A DNA stretch of 64,000 bases. Source: Cohaesibacter sp. ES.047 (GTDB lineage Bacteria > Pseudomonadota > Alphaproteobacteria > Rhizobiales > Cohaesibacteraceae). Both the position numbers and the translations under genes were made by a program. The notes under the pieces are model-generated. The model saw only the letters and a program-made list of their open reading frames with translations, ran no database searches and was not told the DNA's origin. This document shows, one piece after another, positions 53,022 to 61,372 of this stretch; the stretch's first letter is position 1, and every line of letters begins with the position of its first letter. The stretch covers positions 4,883,078 to 4,947,077 of the forward strand of contig NZ_LT907844.1 of NCBI RefSeq assembly GCF_900215505.1, written 5' to 3'.

Positions 53022-53057
53022 CAAGGCTCAGAACTTTCACGTTGCTGAGCCTTTTTG
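53022..53057 (+). terminator. Terminator of flbT-flaF
   Basis: The 9-bp stem AAGGCTCAG/CTGAGCCTT with a 13-base loop is followed by T-rich sequence, 84 bases after flaF. Confidence 0.85.
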
Positions 53058-53251
53058 ATATTCCGAAGAATATTTTGGTTAAAAATCCTGAAATAACTCA
53101 AAAAGTCAATAAAACGAAATTCAAAAATCCATCACTTTCCGTGCTTGATATAATCAGCACTTAAAACAGCAAAAAAGAAGACACTGAAAGCTATAAAATG
53201 AAGAAAAATAATAGTATTATAAAGTAGAATCAAACAAAGAGCGCGAGAGAC
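53058..53251. other. AT-rich promoter region before the sugar module
   Basis: This stretch is markedly more AT-rich than the surroundings and carries no gene. It presumably holds the promoter of the methyltransferase-cytidylyltransferase-pyruvyltransferase genes. Its composition contrasts with the GC-rich genes on both sides and is compatible with acquisition of the module. Confidence 0.45.
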
Positions 53252-53821
53252 ATGGCCCTTATTTCCTTAGAAGACAATCGCGAAAACTGGCAGGACGAAA
53301 CCCTCCTCCAGAAAGATCGTTGGCTCCCAAGGGCCAAACGCGCCTGCATGTTCGTTCGTCCCGGCGAGCGCGTCCTTGATCTGGGCTGCGGCTATCAGTT
53401 GTCCCGGCCCTTTCTGGAACCCGCCTGCAGTTACACCCCTTGCGATATCTCCCAGCGCACGCCCGACACGATTGTCTGCGACCTCAACAATGGTGAATTC
53501 CCCGAAGGACAATTTGATGCGGTGCTCGTGCTTGGCGTTTGGGAATACACACCGAACATCGATTTCATTCTCGATAAACTGCGCCAACAGGCCAAAAAGG
53601 TCATCTTTTCCTATTGCATGAGCAACGACACTTCGGAACAGATGATCCAGCAAAGAACAAAGTTCCGCTGGCTCACGCACTGGAATGCGTCTGAGCTGGA
53701 CAACATGTTCAAACGGCATCAGTTCAAGTTGGTTCATGCAGAAGTCATCGACAAGAGCAAGCATTTCGACCAAATTCTCGGTGTTCTCGCGAACATGGAA
53801 AAAGCAACCGAGTCGAAATAG
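53252..53821 (+). CDS. Class I SAM-dependent methyltransferase
   Basis: A 189-residue methyltransferase with the SAM-binding motif RVLDLGCGYQLSRPFL near residue 45, a downstream acidic motif TIVCDLNNGEFPEGQFDAVLVLGVWEYTPNIDFILDKL, and a Rossmann-like ending. The substrate is not evident. As the first gene of the sugar module it could methylate a glycan precursor or the glycan itself; alternatively a lipid or flagellin residue. It starts with ATG at 53252 after an AT-rich region. Confidence 0.8.
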   Translation: MALISLEDNRENWQDETLLQKDRWLPRAKRACMFVRPGERVLDLGCGYQLSRPFLEPACSYTPCDISQRTPDTIVCDLNNGEFPEGQFDAVLVLGVWEYTPNIDFILDKLRQQAKKVIFSYCMSNDTSEQMIQQRTKFRWLTHWNASELDNMFKRHQFKLVHAEVIDKSKHFDQILGVLANMEKATESK

Positions 53822-53892
53822 CCTGACCTGCTGGCATTCATGTCTTCCGGGCCGGACAAGGCCACCACTTCAGCGATGTGAACACCTTCGCA

Positions 53893-54618
53893 ATGACCAA
53901 CACCTCCGACAAAATCGTCTGCATCATCCCTGCCCGCGGCAACTCCAAGGGCATCGAGAACAAGAATCTGGTTGATCTGGGCGGCAAACCGCTGTTGCAC
54001 TGGACCATCAAGGCCGCCAAGCAGTCAGGCGTGATCGACCGCATCATCGTCTCCACCGAGAGCGAGGCGATTGCAGACAGCGCCCGTTCTGCCGGAGCCG
54101 AAGTGCCTTATATGCGCCCGACTGATCTTTCTCAGGACCATGTCCATTCTGTCCACGTCGTCATGGATCTTGCCAATTGGCTCGAAAGGGAAGAAGGCAC
54201 GAGACCAGACAACGTCATGATGCTGCTGCCCACGAGCCCCTTCCGCACCCCGGACAACCTTCGCGAGGCCGTGGCTCTTTTCAAACAGACGCAGGCCCCC
54301 GCCGTTATCAGCACCTTTGACACCGGCAAATACATGACCAACCTTCGATATCTGGAGGATGGAGCAATCGTGCCGGTCGACAGCAGCGAGAATGTCAACG
54401 CCCAGAGGCAGGGATTGAAGCGTCTCTATGCGGTGAATGGCTCGATCTATATCGCACGCACCGACGCTCTGCTCCAAGCGGGTTCGTTCCATATGCCCGG
54501 AGCTGTCGGCTACGAGATGCATGCTATCAACTCGATCGACATCAATAGCAAAGACGATCTATCCTATGCGCGTTTCTTGCAAAAGCACTTGGACGTCTGG
54601 GGCAAATTCGAAGCCTGA
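53893..54618 (+). CDS. CMP-nonulosonate synthetase (acylneuraminate cytidylyltransferase family)
   Basis: The 241-residue enzyme should activate a 3-deoxy-ulosonic acid with CTP. It shows the nucleotide-binding motif IIPARGNSKGIENKNLVDLGGKPLLHWTI and the family segments DRIIVSTESEAIADSARSAGAEVPYMRP and VMMLLPTSPFRTPDNLREAV, then VNGSIYIARTDALLQAGSF, as in NeuA/PseF/LegF. The ATG at 53893 is preferred over a GTG 15 bases upstream. The sugar could be a sialic, legionaminic, pseudaminic, KDN-like or related acid; sequence alone does not decide. Confidence 0.88.
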   Translation: MTNTSDKIVCIIPARGNSKGIENKNLVDLGGKPLLHWTIKAAKQSGVIDRIIVSTESEAIADSARSAGAEVPYMRPTDLSQDHVHSVHVVMDLANWLEREEGTRPDNVMMLLPTSPFRTPDNLREAVALFKQTQAPAVISTFDTGKYMTNLRYLEDGAIVPVDSSENVNAQRQGLKRLYAVNGSIYIARTDALLQAGSFHMPGAVGYEMHAINSIDINSKDDLSYARFLQKHLDVWGKFEA

Positions 54619-54641
54619 TCCAAACAACCAGAAGGCATGAC

Positions 54642-55745
54642 ATGACAAGCAGACTGGTCCATATCGGCGTTCATGACGCGGCCAACAAGAACGCAGGCGA
54701 TACCCTGCTCTATGAGGTAACGCGACGTGCCTTCGAACAGGCTCTGGGGCCCATCGAGTGGCTGCTCCACCAGCAATGGCAGATCTTCGATGAAGAAACC
54801 GCGCAAAAAATCAATGCAGATTTCGACGGCATCGTGATTGGCGGCGGCGGTGTCTTCCTGCGCGATCAGGCCGGTGCTGACATTCAGAACAGCGGCTGGC
54901 AGTGGAACAGCACCATAGCTGCCGTTAAGGCCATCTCCGTTCCGATCATCCTTTACGCCACCGGCTACAATCGCTTTCGCGGTCAAGAGGATTTCCCGCC
55001 GGTTTTCACGTCCCATATCAACGCCGTCTATGAGAAGGCCCCCTTCTTCAGCCTTCGAAACACGGGATCGATGCGGGCCATCGAGCGCTATCTTGACCCA
55101 TGCCCGAACCGGGAGGTGCGGCGGCAATTTTGCCCCACAACCCTCATCTGGCAACTTTATCCCCGACACCGCGCCATGGCAGAGGGCTATGACAGCAGCG
55201 GCCAGCGGCGCCTTGCCGTCAACGCCGCGTTTGATCGCCCCCATCTCAGGTTCGGTGCAGATCAGGACTTGGAGCTGGACCGGCTGGCCGAGGCCATGAA
55301 AAAGGCACAAGATCAGGGTTGGGCCATCTTGAATGTCTGCCACAAGGATCTTGATCAGCAGTTCGAACCCCATCTCAAGCGGGCCGGCGTTGATTTCCAG
55401 CGCACGGACATCACCAATCTCTCACCTGGAGGCATCATGGCCTTCTATGCGTCCGTCGATGCCGCCATCGGCATGCGCGGCCATGCCCAGTTGATCCCCT
55501 TTGGTCTCAGGCGACCGATCTTTTCCATCATCAGCCATGACAAGATGGCCTATTTTCTTCAGGATATCGGCCATCCCGAATGGGGCGCAGAGATTACCGA
55601 CCCTGCCTTGGGTGACCGTATCCTTGCGTTTCTATCAGGATTACAGAAAGACCCGGAGGATATCCGGGCCAAATTGGCATCCGCACAAACAGCGTGCTGG
55701 CAGGAAACCGAGCGGAACTTCGAACGCATCCGCTCGGTGCTTTGA
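54642..55745 (+). CDS. Polysaccharide pyruvyl transferase family protein
   Basis: The 367-residue protein shows the fold and motifs of the PS_pyruv_trans family, which adds ketal pyruvate to sugars: IGVHDAANKNAGDTLLYEVTRRAFE at the N-terminus, the glycine-rich FDGIVIGGGGVFLRDQ, and GGIMAFYASVDAAIGMRGHAQLIPFGLRRPIFSI near the C-terminus. Members outside capsule loci also include sialyltransferase-like enzymes, so actual pyruvylation is uncertain. It follows the cytidylyltransferase by 23 bases and ends 41 bases before the convergent neuB-like gene. Confidence 0.8.
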   Translation: MTSRLVHIGVHDAANKNAGDTLLYEVTRRAFEQALGPIEWLLHQQWQIFDEETAQKINADFDGIVIGGGGVFLRDQAGADIQNSGWQWNSTIAAVKAISVPIILYATGYNRFRGQEDFPPVFTSHINAVYEKAPFFSLRNTGSMRAIERYLDPCPNREVRRQFCPTTLIWQLYPRHRAMAEGYDSSGQRRLAVNAAFDRPHLRFGADQDLELDRLAEAMKKAQDQGWAILNVCHKDLDQQFEPHLKRAGVDFQRTDITNLSPGGIMAFYASVDAAIGMRGHAQLIPFGLRRPIFSIISHDKMAYFLQDIGHPEWGAEITDPALGDRILAFLSGLQKDPEDIRAKLASAQTACWQETERNFERIRSVL

Positions 55746-55785
55746 GAATCATGGCTCTGAACAACAAGGCTCTGAACAACAAGGC

Positions 55786-56625
55786 TCAGTCCGCTACATC
55801 AACACGCAGCTTGTCACGAATGGCCATCTCCGCTTCGGAAACGTGCTTTTCACCGGACCCCAACATGGATTGCACAGCCCGGACACTGTTGACGAAACTG
55901 ACAAGGGCGCGCGCCTCGATGGACGCAGCCTGATCCGACCCATACATGGCACGATCAAGCGTGATGTGGCGCTCAAGCGAGGTGGCCCCCAGAACGACTG
56001 CAGCAACACAGACCTTGACCAGCGAAGTTTCATGGCCGGAATAACCAACCGGACAGCTATAACGTTCGCGTAGCATCGGAATGCAGCGCAGGTTTGCGGC
56101 CTCTTCTTTCATTGGATAGGTGCTGTTGCAATGCATCAGCTCTAACGGACAATCGGCAGCCTTGAACATCCCAACCACTTCGTCGATCTCCTCGAGCGTC
56201 GCCATGCCCGTCGAAATAAAGGTCTTGCGTTTTTCCGACGCGATTGCCTTCAGCAGCGGCTTGTGGCCGAGCATGGCCGAGGCGACCTTGTTGAAGGGGA
56301 GATCGAACTGCCGCAGAAACTGCTGTGCCTTCACATCCCATGCCGACGCACTCCAGACGATCCCCTTTGCCTTGCAATAGGCATCGATTTCCGCATAGTC
56401 CTCGGCGGTGAACTCCAGCCCCATTTTCTGCTCGCGCTGGGTCGTGCCCCAGGGGCTTTCGCGTGGGCTATCCAGATAGTCCTTGGTGTAGACATCCTCC
56501 ACCGTGCGCTTTTGAAACTTGACCGCATCGAACCCCGCCGCAGCGGCAGCGTCAATGAGCTGTTTCGCAATATCCATATCGCCGTTGTGATTGATGCCGA
56601 TTTCAGCAATGAGATACAAGCTCAT
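55786..56625 (-). CDS. Short NeuB-like sialic-acid-type synthase
   Basis: The 279-residue enzyme is a TIM barrel that condenses phosphoenolpyruvate with a sugar to form a 3-deoxy-ulosonic acid. Typical motifs are LIAEIGINHNGDMDIAKQLIDAAAAAGFDAVKFQKR, KTFISTGMATLEEIDEVV, LMHCNSTYPMKEEAANL, and YSCPVGYSGHE, and GATSLERHITLDR near the end. Full-length NeuB (about 340-350) carries a C-terminal SAF domain; here only the barrel is present and the protein ends VRAVQSMLGSGEKHV... soon after. The ATG at 56625 is used; the start overlaps the end of the phosphatase gene by 23 bases. Substrate is uncertain. Confidence 0.85.
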   Translation of the reverse strand: MSLYLIAEIGINHNGDMDIAKQLIDAAAAAGFDAVKFQKRTVEDVYTKDYLDSPRESPWGTTQREQKMGLEFTAEDYAEIDAYCKAKGIVWSASAWDVKAQQFLRQFDLPFNKVASAMLGHKPLLKAIASEKRKTFISTGMATLEEIDEVVGMFKAADCPLELMHCNSTYPMKEEAANLRCIPMLRERYSCPVGYSGHETSLVKVCVAAVVLGATSLERHITLDRAMYGSDQAASIEARALVSFVNSVRAVQSMLGSGEKHVSEAEMAIRDKLRVDVAD

Positions 56626-57148
56626 CCAATTTCTCCTCTGACAGGTTATCGATCCCGAGCAGGCGCTCGATGGTGGCTCGAACAAACCCATTGCCACCCT
56701 GTTGCGGCAAGACATGATGCGCCACCCTGATGACGCGCGGATGGGCATCGCTGGGCGCTATGGCGCAGCCTGCCCGTCGCATGACCGGGAGGTCATTTAG
56801 ATCGTTCCCCAGATACACAAGCCCCTCAAAGGGGGACGTCGCATCCGGCATCCGATCGGCAAAATAGCCTTCAAGAAATGAAAGCTTATCGCCGATCGAT
56901 TGTTTGCATTCGATTTTCAGCTTCCGGCACCGGGCTTGCACCACCGGATTGCTCTCCTTGGACAAAACGAAAAGCTCCGCGTTCAACCATCCGGCCGCGA
57001 TGAAGGCCCGGACGAGATCGAACGCCAGCCCGTCACCCCGGTCGCAGCGAACCGTCTCCCGCCCCTCCTGATCGACAGAAACCTTGTTGTCCGTGAACAC
57101 CCCATCGAAATCGAAAACGATGGTGTGGACCGCTTTAAGGGAGGGCAT
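56603..57148 (-). CDS. KdsC-like HAD phosphatase
   Basis: A 181-residue C0-type haloacid dehalogenase phosphatase. The catalytic Asp pair is in TIVFDFDGVFTDNKV (Asp 13 and 15); the lysine motif and the second acidic pair occur in the GNDLNDLPVMRRAG region. KdsC dephosphorylates KDO-8-phosphate, and relatives dephosphorylate KDN-9-phosphate. Lying between gmhA and the neuB-like gene, it suggests that the NeuB-like product is phosphorylated. The ATG at 57148 is preferred; the open frame extends 20 codons upstream over the end of gmhA. Confidence 0.85.
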   Translation of the reverse strand: MPSLKAVHTIVFDFDGVFTDNKVSVDQEGRETVRCDRGDGLAFDLVRAFIAAGWLNAELFVLSKESNPVVQARCRKLKIECKQSIGDKLSFLEGYFADRMPDATSPFEGLVYLGNDLNDLPVMRRAGCAIAPSDAHPRVIRVAHHVLPQQGGNGFVRATIERLLGIDNLSEEKLDELVSHC

Positions 57149-57152
57149 GGGT

Positions 57153-57776
57153 TCACTCGACAAGGTCAAGATCCGTTTCCACCAGTTCGCACAACAGATG
57201 GCCCACAAAAATATGCGCCTCCTGAATCCGCGCCGTCACGGGGTCGTCGATGATGAGCGAGATATCGGCCTGATCACGCATCTGCCCGCCACACTTGCCC
57301 AGAAGCGTCATAGTGCGCAGCCCGGCCTCACGGGCCGCACAGATGCCATTGATTACATTGTCGCTATTGCCCGACGTCGACAGCCCGACGGCAACATCAC
57401 CCGGCCTGCCAAGAGCCTCAATCTGACGCGAAAAGATCTGATCGAAGCCGAAGTCATTGCCCACGCTCGTCAGGATAGAGGTGTCGGTGGTCAAAGCCAC
57501 CGAGCGCAAGGCACGCCGATCCGAGACAAACCGTCCGACGAATTCCGCCGCCAGATGCTGGCTGTCCGAAGCACTGCCCCCATTGCCGAACCAGAAGATG
57601 CAATGGCCGTTTTTCAGACAATGGGTGAGAACCTTGGCCATGCGCACGATCGTCTCACGATGCGCGCTCGCAATATTTTCGATGACCGCCTGATGCTCGG
57701 ACACGCGGCGTTCAATCAATGCCCCGAAGTCATTGTCCGGCGTCTCAACCCACTTTTTGGCAATTTGAGCTCTCAT
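57153..57776 (-). CDS. gmhA: Sedoheptulose-7-phosphate isomerase-like protein (SIS domain)
   Basis: The 207-residue protein is close to GmhA, which makes D-glycero-D-manno-heptose 7-phosphate. Motifs are CIFWFGNGGSASDSQHLAAEFVGRF (zinc and substrate site) and RSVALTTDTSILTSVGNDFGFDQIFSRQIEALGRPGDVAVGLSTSGNSDNVI, then AREAGLRTMTLLGKCGG. The ATG at 57776 is used; an upstream extension looks non-homologous. It may feed LPS heptose synthesis, but its position directly before phosphatase and NeuB-like genes suggests supply of an unusual sugar for the module. It follows flgL by 148 bases on the same strand. Confidence 0.88.
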   Translation of the reverse strand: MRAQIAKKWVETPDNDFGALIERRVSEHQAVIENIASAHRETIVRMAKVLTHCLKNGHCIFWFGNGGSASDSQHLAAEFVGRFVSDRRALRSVALTTDTSILTSVGNDFGFDQIFSRQIEALGRPGDVAVGLSTSGNSDNVINGICAAREAGLRTMTLLGKCGGQMRDQADISLIIDDPVTARIQEAHIFVGHLLCELVETDLDLVE

Positions 57777-57924
57777 CACGAAACAGCTTTCATAAGTCTG
57801 GGTGGATTGTCTTGAACGGCCACGCCAGAACACAGTGGGGCCTTGGTTTGGTGACACGTCCCGGACCCTGCCCACCGGATCCGGAAACACCCAATTCGCA
57901 CAGCAGACTTTACATACCCCGCCA
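57777..57924. other. Gap between flgL and gmhA
   Basis: The 148 bases hold no convincing gene and no intrinsic terminator with a T-tract. Read-through from the flgE-flgK-flgL genes into the sugar genes is therefore possible. Confidence 0.4.
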
Positions 57925-59427
57925 TCAGATGAAGTTCGTCAACGTGAGCTGATACATCATGGAGGCCGCCTGATAGGACGCCTCGATGGTGTTTTTCAGC
58001 GTCATGATCTTGGCCGCCACCTCATCATCATTGACCCCGACGATGCCGTCAGATGCCGTCTGCAGCACGCTGTTTTTCGTGATGTGCCGCGCATCGGCGT
58101 CAGACATCATCTTGTGCGCAACGGCAATCTCCGTCTGGATCGTCTTGACCACATCATCCTGCTGAACACTCGAAAGCTTGGTCGAGATAGAATCTGCAAA
58201 GACAGTATAGCGGTTTTTGTCCAGAGGACTGTCTTGATCATAAGTCGGTATTGAAAAGGCCGAAATATAGGCCAGTTGACGCGCCAGGCTGTCCTCATTG
58301 GCGCGAGCGCCATAAGAGACCTGAAGGTTGTTATCGATAAGCACCTTCGCGGTGTCGCGCGAGTCATTGGCGTTGTTGTCGCCAACATACCAGTTGACCG
58401 TCGGCTTACCAGCGGCTGTGGCCGTATCCAGCGTTGTTGCCGTTGCCGGATCAGGGCCTACAACCCGCTTGGGTTCTCCATTGCCTGATGTGAGGAAGAA
58501 ATCGAGAGACGCCTGAATGCGCGACGCGGCCTCGCCCTCGACCTGAACACTTTCTTCGATCTTGTGCGCCAGCAGGGTTTCGATTTCGGTCGCAATCGAG
58601 CTCGGCGTGCCATTGATCGAGAAGGTGCCCTCATTGGGATCGCCAGTGCCATTGACCCCCGTCAGCCGCATGACTTCCGAGGACCCATCCGGCAAGGAGA
58701 GGGTAAAGCTGAGAACCTCGCCTTGCGACGGCGCCCCGGTCAGGGCCACGTCAACACTTGGCGGAACGCCCGCCGGTCCCGTGACCGTCGCATTGCTTAA
58801 TGTGCTTGTCACCGCATCGATCTTATAGCCAAAATCCGTCGCTTCTTCCGAAAGCGTCACCGTCGAGCCGACAGTCGAGAGGGCAAGTCGCCCCCGTCCG
58901 TCCGCGCCAGCATCGGCAAGAATGCGCTCGTCGGTAACGGCAACCAAGCCTTCTTGGCCTGAGATCCCGTAGAGAATTTCATCAAAATTCACCGTGGGCT
59001 GGGTCTCTGACGTGGTGCCGGAAAAGACGAAGTTGCCCGCAACTTCCGAATCGAGCAGCCCGAGCATCTCGCGCGCATAGGTCTCCGAGATTGCCTGTCC
59101 GACAGACCGGTTCTCGGACGTCATGCTGAATTCCGTGGCAGTAGCCGAACCACTGACATCGGAGCCGATTTCCACGAAGCGCTCCATCGCGACATTCATC
59201 ACGGAAATCTGCAACTGGGCCTGCTCGATAGACGAACGATAACCCGAGATCGAGCTGATCTGGGCACGGAGATCCAGCGACTGGCTGACCACGGAGCCAA
59301 GGCCACTGTAATTCTGCGATCGCTTGCCGGTCGCCAGCTGGATCGATAGATCCTCGAGGTTGTCTCTGTTGCTGGACAACACATTCATCAGGATCGTTGA
59401 CGAATATCCATTAAGTGCGTTGATCAT
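57925..59427 (-). CDS. flgL: Hook-filament junction protein FlgL
   Basis: The 500-residue protein has a flagellin-like N-terminus (LSSNRDNLEDLSIQLATGKRSQNYSGLGSVVSQSLDLRAQISSISGYRSSIEQAQLQISVMNVAME) and the FlgL-type segment SETYAREMLGLLDSEVAGNFVFSGTTSETQPTVNFDEIL. It ends in ASYQAASMMYQLTLTNFI. FlgL is the second junction protein between hook and filament. It is longer than the enteric form (about 317), with an expanded middle domain typical of alphaproteobacteria. It follows flgK by 17 bases. Confidence 0.92.
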   Translation of the reverse strand: MINALNGYSSTILMNVLSSNRDNLEDLSIQLATGKRSQNYSGLGSVVSQSLDLRAQISSISGYRSSIEQAQLQISVMNVAMERFVEIGSDVSGSATATEFSMTSENRSVGQAISETYAREMLGLLDSEVAGNFVFSGTTSETQPTVNFDEILYGISGQEGLVAVTDERILADAGADGRGRLALSTVGSTVTLSEEATDFGYKIDAVTSTLSNATVTGPAGVPPSVDVALTGAPSQGEVLSFTLSLPDGSSEVMRLTGVNGTGDPNEGTFSINGTPSSIATEIETLLAHKIEESVQVEGEAASRIQASLDFFLTSGNGEPKRVVGPDPATATTLDTATAAGKPTVNWYVGDNNANDSRDTAKVLIDNNLQVSYGARANEDSLARQLAYISAFSIPTYDQDSPLDKNRYTVFADSISTKLSSVQQDDVVKTIQTEIAVAHKMMSDADARHITKNSVLQTASDGIVGVNDDEVAAKIMTLKNTIEASYQAASMMYQLTLTNFI

Positions 59428-59444
59428 GTGTTACGTTCTCCAGC

Positions 59445-61301
59445 TTAAATCCGCAGCAAGGCGTCCATCATTTCCTTGACGGCCGTCATGACGCGAGCAT
59501 TGGCCGAATAGGCCGTTTGCAATTCGAGCAAATTGGCAAGCTCGGTATCGACATCCACCTTGGCCCCGTCCTCGAAACGTGCTTGAACATTGTTCATCAC
59601 GATTTCCTGACCGGAATGGCGGGTCTGGGCAGCGCTTGCCTGTTCTGCCTGATAGGTTATGAATTGCCGTGCATATTCATCCACGGTCATCGTAATCGGC
59701 GCGCCACCCGTCTGATATCCAAACGTCATCGCCTCGTCGGTCATGGCGTTGTAGAGCGCTTCGGGGCGGGTCTGATCTGCCTCCCCGATGCCGCTGCCAT
59801 ATTTGACGAGCAGCGATTGATCGATAATCAGGTCAGGGTTCACAGAGATGCGTCCGGCAAAGCCGGTCTGCTGCCGCTGTCCATCAACACTGCCAGTATA
59901 AAGCCCCGGCCCTTCTCCACCATCAACAAAGAACGGTAGCGCATCGGCCCGGTCCTGCAAGCCCGTTGCCGTAACGCTTGCATCCAGAGCCAGAACATTG
60001 ACCGTATTGGCGGCGCCATCATCAAGGATTTGAAGACTATTGCCCGACGGGTTACTGGCGGTGAAGGCACCGCCCAGCGCGGTCTGGATCTGCGCAGCAA
60101 CGCTCGCCATACCGCCCGAGAAATCAATCCCGTAAACCGTATCGTCGTTGCGCGCCGTGACATCATCGCCAAGGGGCAAGGAGGTTGCGGAATCCACCCG
60201 CACGAATGTCACAACATGCGTTTGACCCGTCCCGACATCCTCATAGGATAGCGTAATCTCGTCGCCCGACTGCATGGCTCCGAGGTCGACGTCAAACCCG
60301 GCTTGCAACCCGGATGTTGCCGCCGTCCCCTCAACATCATATTTGCTGAAGGCATCCGCCATTCCGTCGGCGAGATTGTCGAGCTGGTTTTGCGCTTCGA
60401 CCAGCAGATCATCGCGCAGTTCGAGCAAAGCGCCGATTTCGCCACTGGTGAAATCACTCGACTTGGTCACGTCATAAAGCGCACCGGTGTTGCTCTTGAG
60501 ATAGATCGAACCCAACTCACTAATAGCCGGATCGCTGTCCCATTCGGTCTGCGGTGCAACCGCGCCGTTGGCGGTGAACTCAAACTCCGCAGCCGCCTGA
60601 TCATAAACTGTCAGGCCATTGCCAAGCGAGATACTGACCGAATTGTCCTTGCCGTGCTGGACCCGAACGGGAACCAGCTCCGCCATCCGGGTGATCAACT
60701 GGTCGCGCTGATCCATCAGGCCTGCCGGATTATCGCCCTCCTGCGTGAAGGTCTGGATCTGTTTGTCCAGCGTCTGGATATCCGTGAGGTAGCTGTTGAG
60801 CTGATCGATGGCATCACTGATCCCCATCTCCGCATTTTGCCGGAGCTCCTGCAGGGTCTGCGATGCTTCATTCATGCGCTGGGTGAGAACGTTGGCGCTG
60901 TTGAGGACTTCAAGCCGCGAGGAGGCATCATCAGGCGTGGTCTGCAAGGCCTGCAACGATCCGGCAAAATCATTCACCAGAGAATCGAGTGCATTGCCAT
61001 CGCCCGGCGTTCCAAACACCGCATCGACCTGCTGCAGGAAATTGTTGATCGTCCCAGTATAGTTTGTCGCTGCAGTTTCCGTCCAATACTGCTTTTGCGC
61101 CACCAAATCCAAAGACCGGCGCACATCGGTGTTGAGCACACTCGTGACGTCACCGTTGAGGACAATCTCCTCACGGTTGACCACCTTGCGTGTATAGCCC
61201 ACCGTATTGGCATTGGTGACGTTGGACGCAACAATCTCAAGCTCGCGGTTTGTGGTTCGCAAACCCGATTGCGCAATCGACAATGCAGTTTTAAGCGCCA
61301 T
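59445..61301 (-). CDS. flgK: Hook-filament junction protein FlgK
   Basis: The 618-residue junction protein starts ALSIAQSGLRTTNRELEIVASNVTNANTVGYTRKVVNREE, has FlgK-type coiled-coil segments, and ends DTELANLLELQTAYSANARVMTAVKEMMDALLRI. It is exported via the flagellar apparatus with a FlgN chaperone. It lies between flgE (71 bases upstream) and flgL. Confidence 0.95.
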   Translation of the reverse strand: MALKTALSIAQSGLRTTNRELEIVASNVTNANTVGYTRKVVNREEIVLNGDVTSVLNTDVRRSLDLVAQKQYWTETAATNYTGTINNFLQQVDAVFGTPGDGNALDSLVNDFAGSLQALQTTPDDASSRLEVLNSANVLTQRMNEASQTLQELRQNAEMGISDAIDQLNSYLTDIQTLDKQIQTFTQEGDNPAGLMDQRDQLITRMAELVPVRVQHGKDNSVSISLGNGLTVYDQAAAEFEFTANGAVAPQTEWDSDPAISELGSIYLKSNTGALYDVTKSSDFTSGEIGALLELRDDLLVEAQNQLDNLADGMADAFSKYDVEGTAATSGLQAGFDVDLGAMQSGDEITLSYEDVGTGQTHVVTFVRVDSATSLPLGDDVTARNDDTVYGIDFSGGMASVAAQIQTALGGAFTASNPSGNSLQILDDGAANTVNVLALDASVTATGLQDRADALPFFVDGGEGPGLYTGSVDGQRQQTGFAGRISVNPDLIIDQSLLVKYGSGIGEADQTRPEALYNAMTDEAMTFGYQTGGAPITMTVDEYARQFITYQAEQASAAQTRHSGQEIVMNNVQARFEDGAKVDVDTELANLLELQTAYSANARVMTAVKEMMDALLRI

Positions 61302-61372
61302 GAGATCCCCTTCGGATCACCCCACCCGCCACCAAAGACCAAGGAGGCGGGAAGGAGAATTGTTCAGCGATC

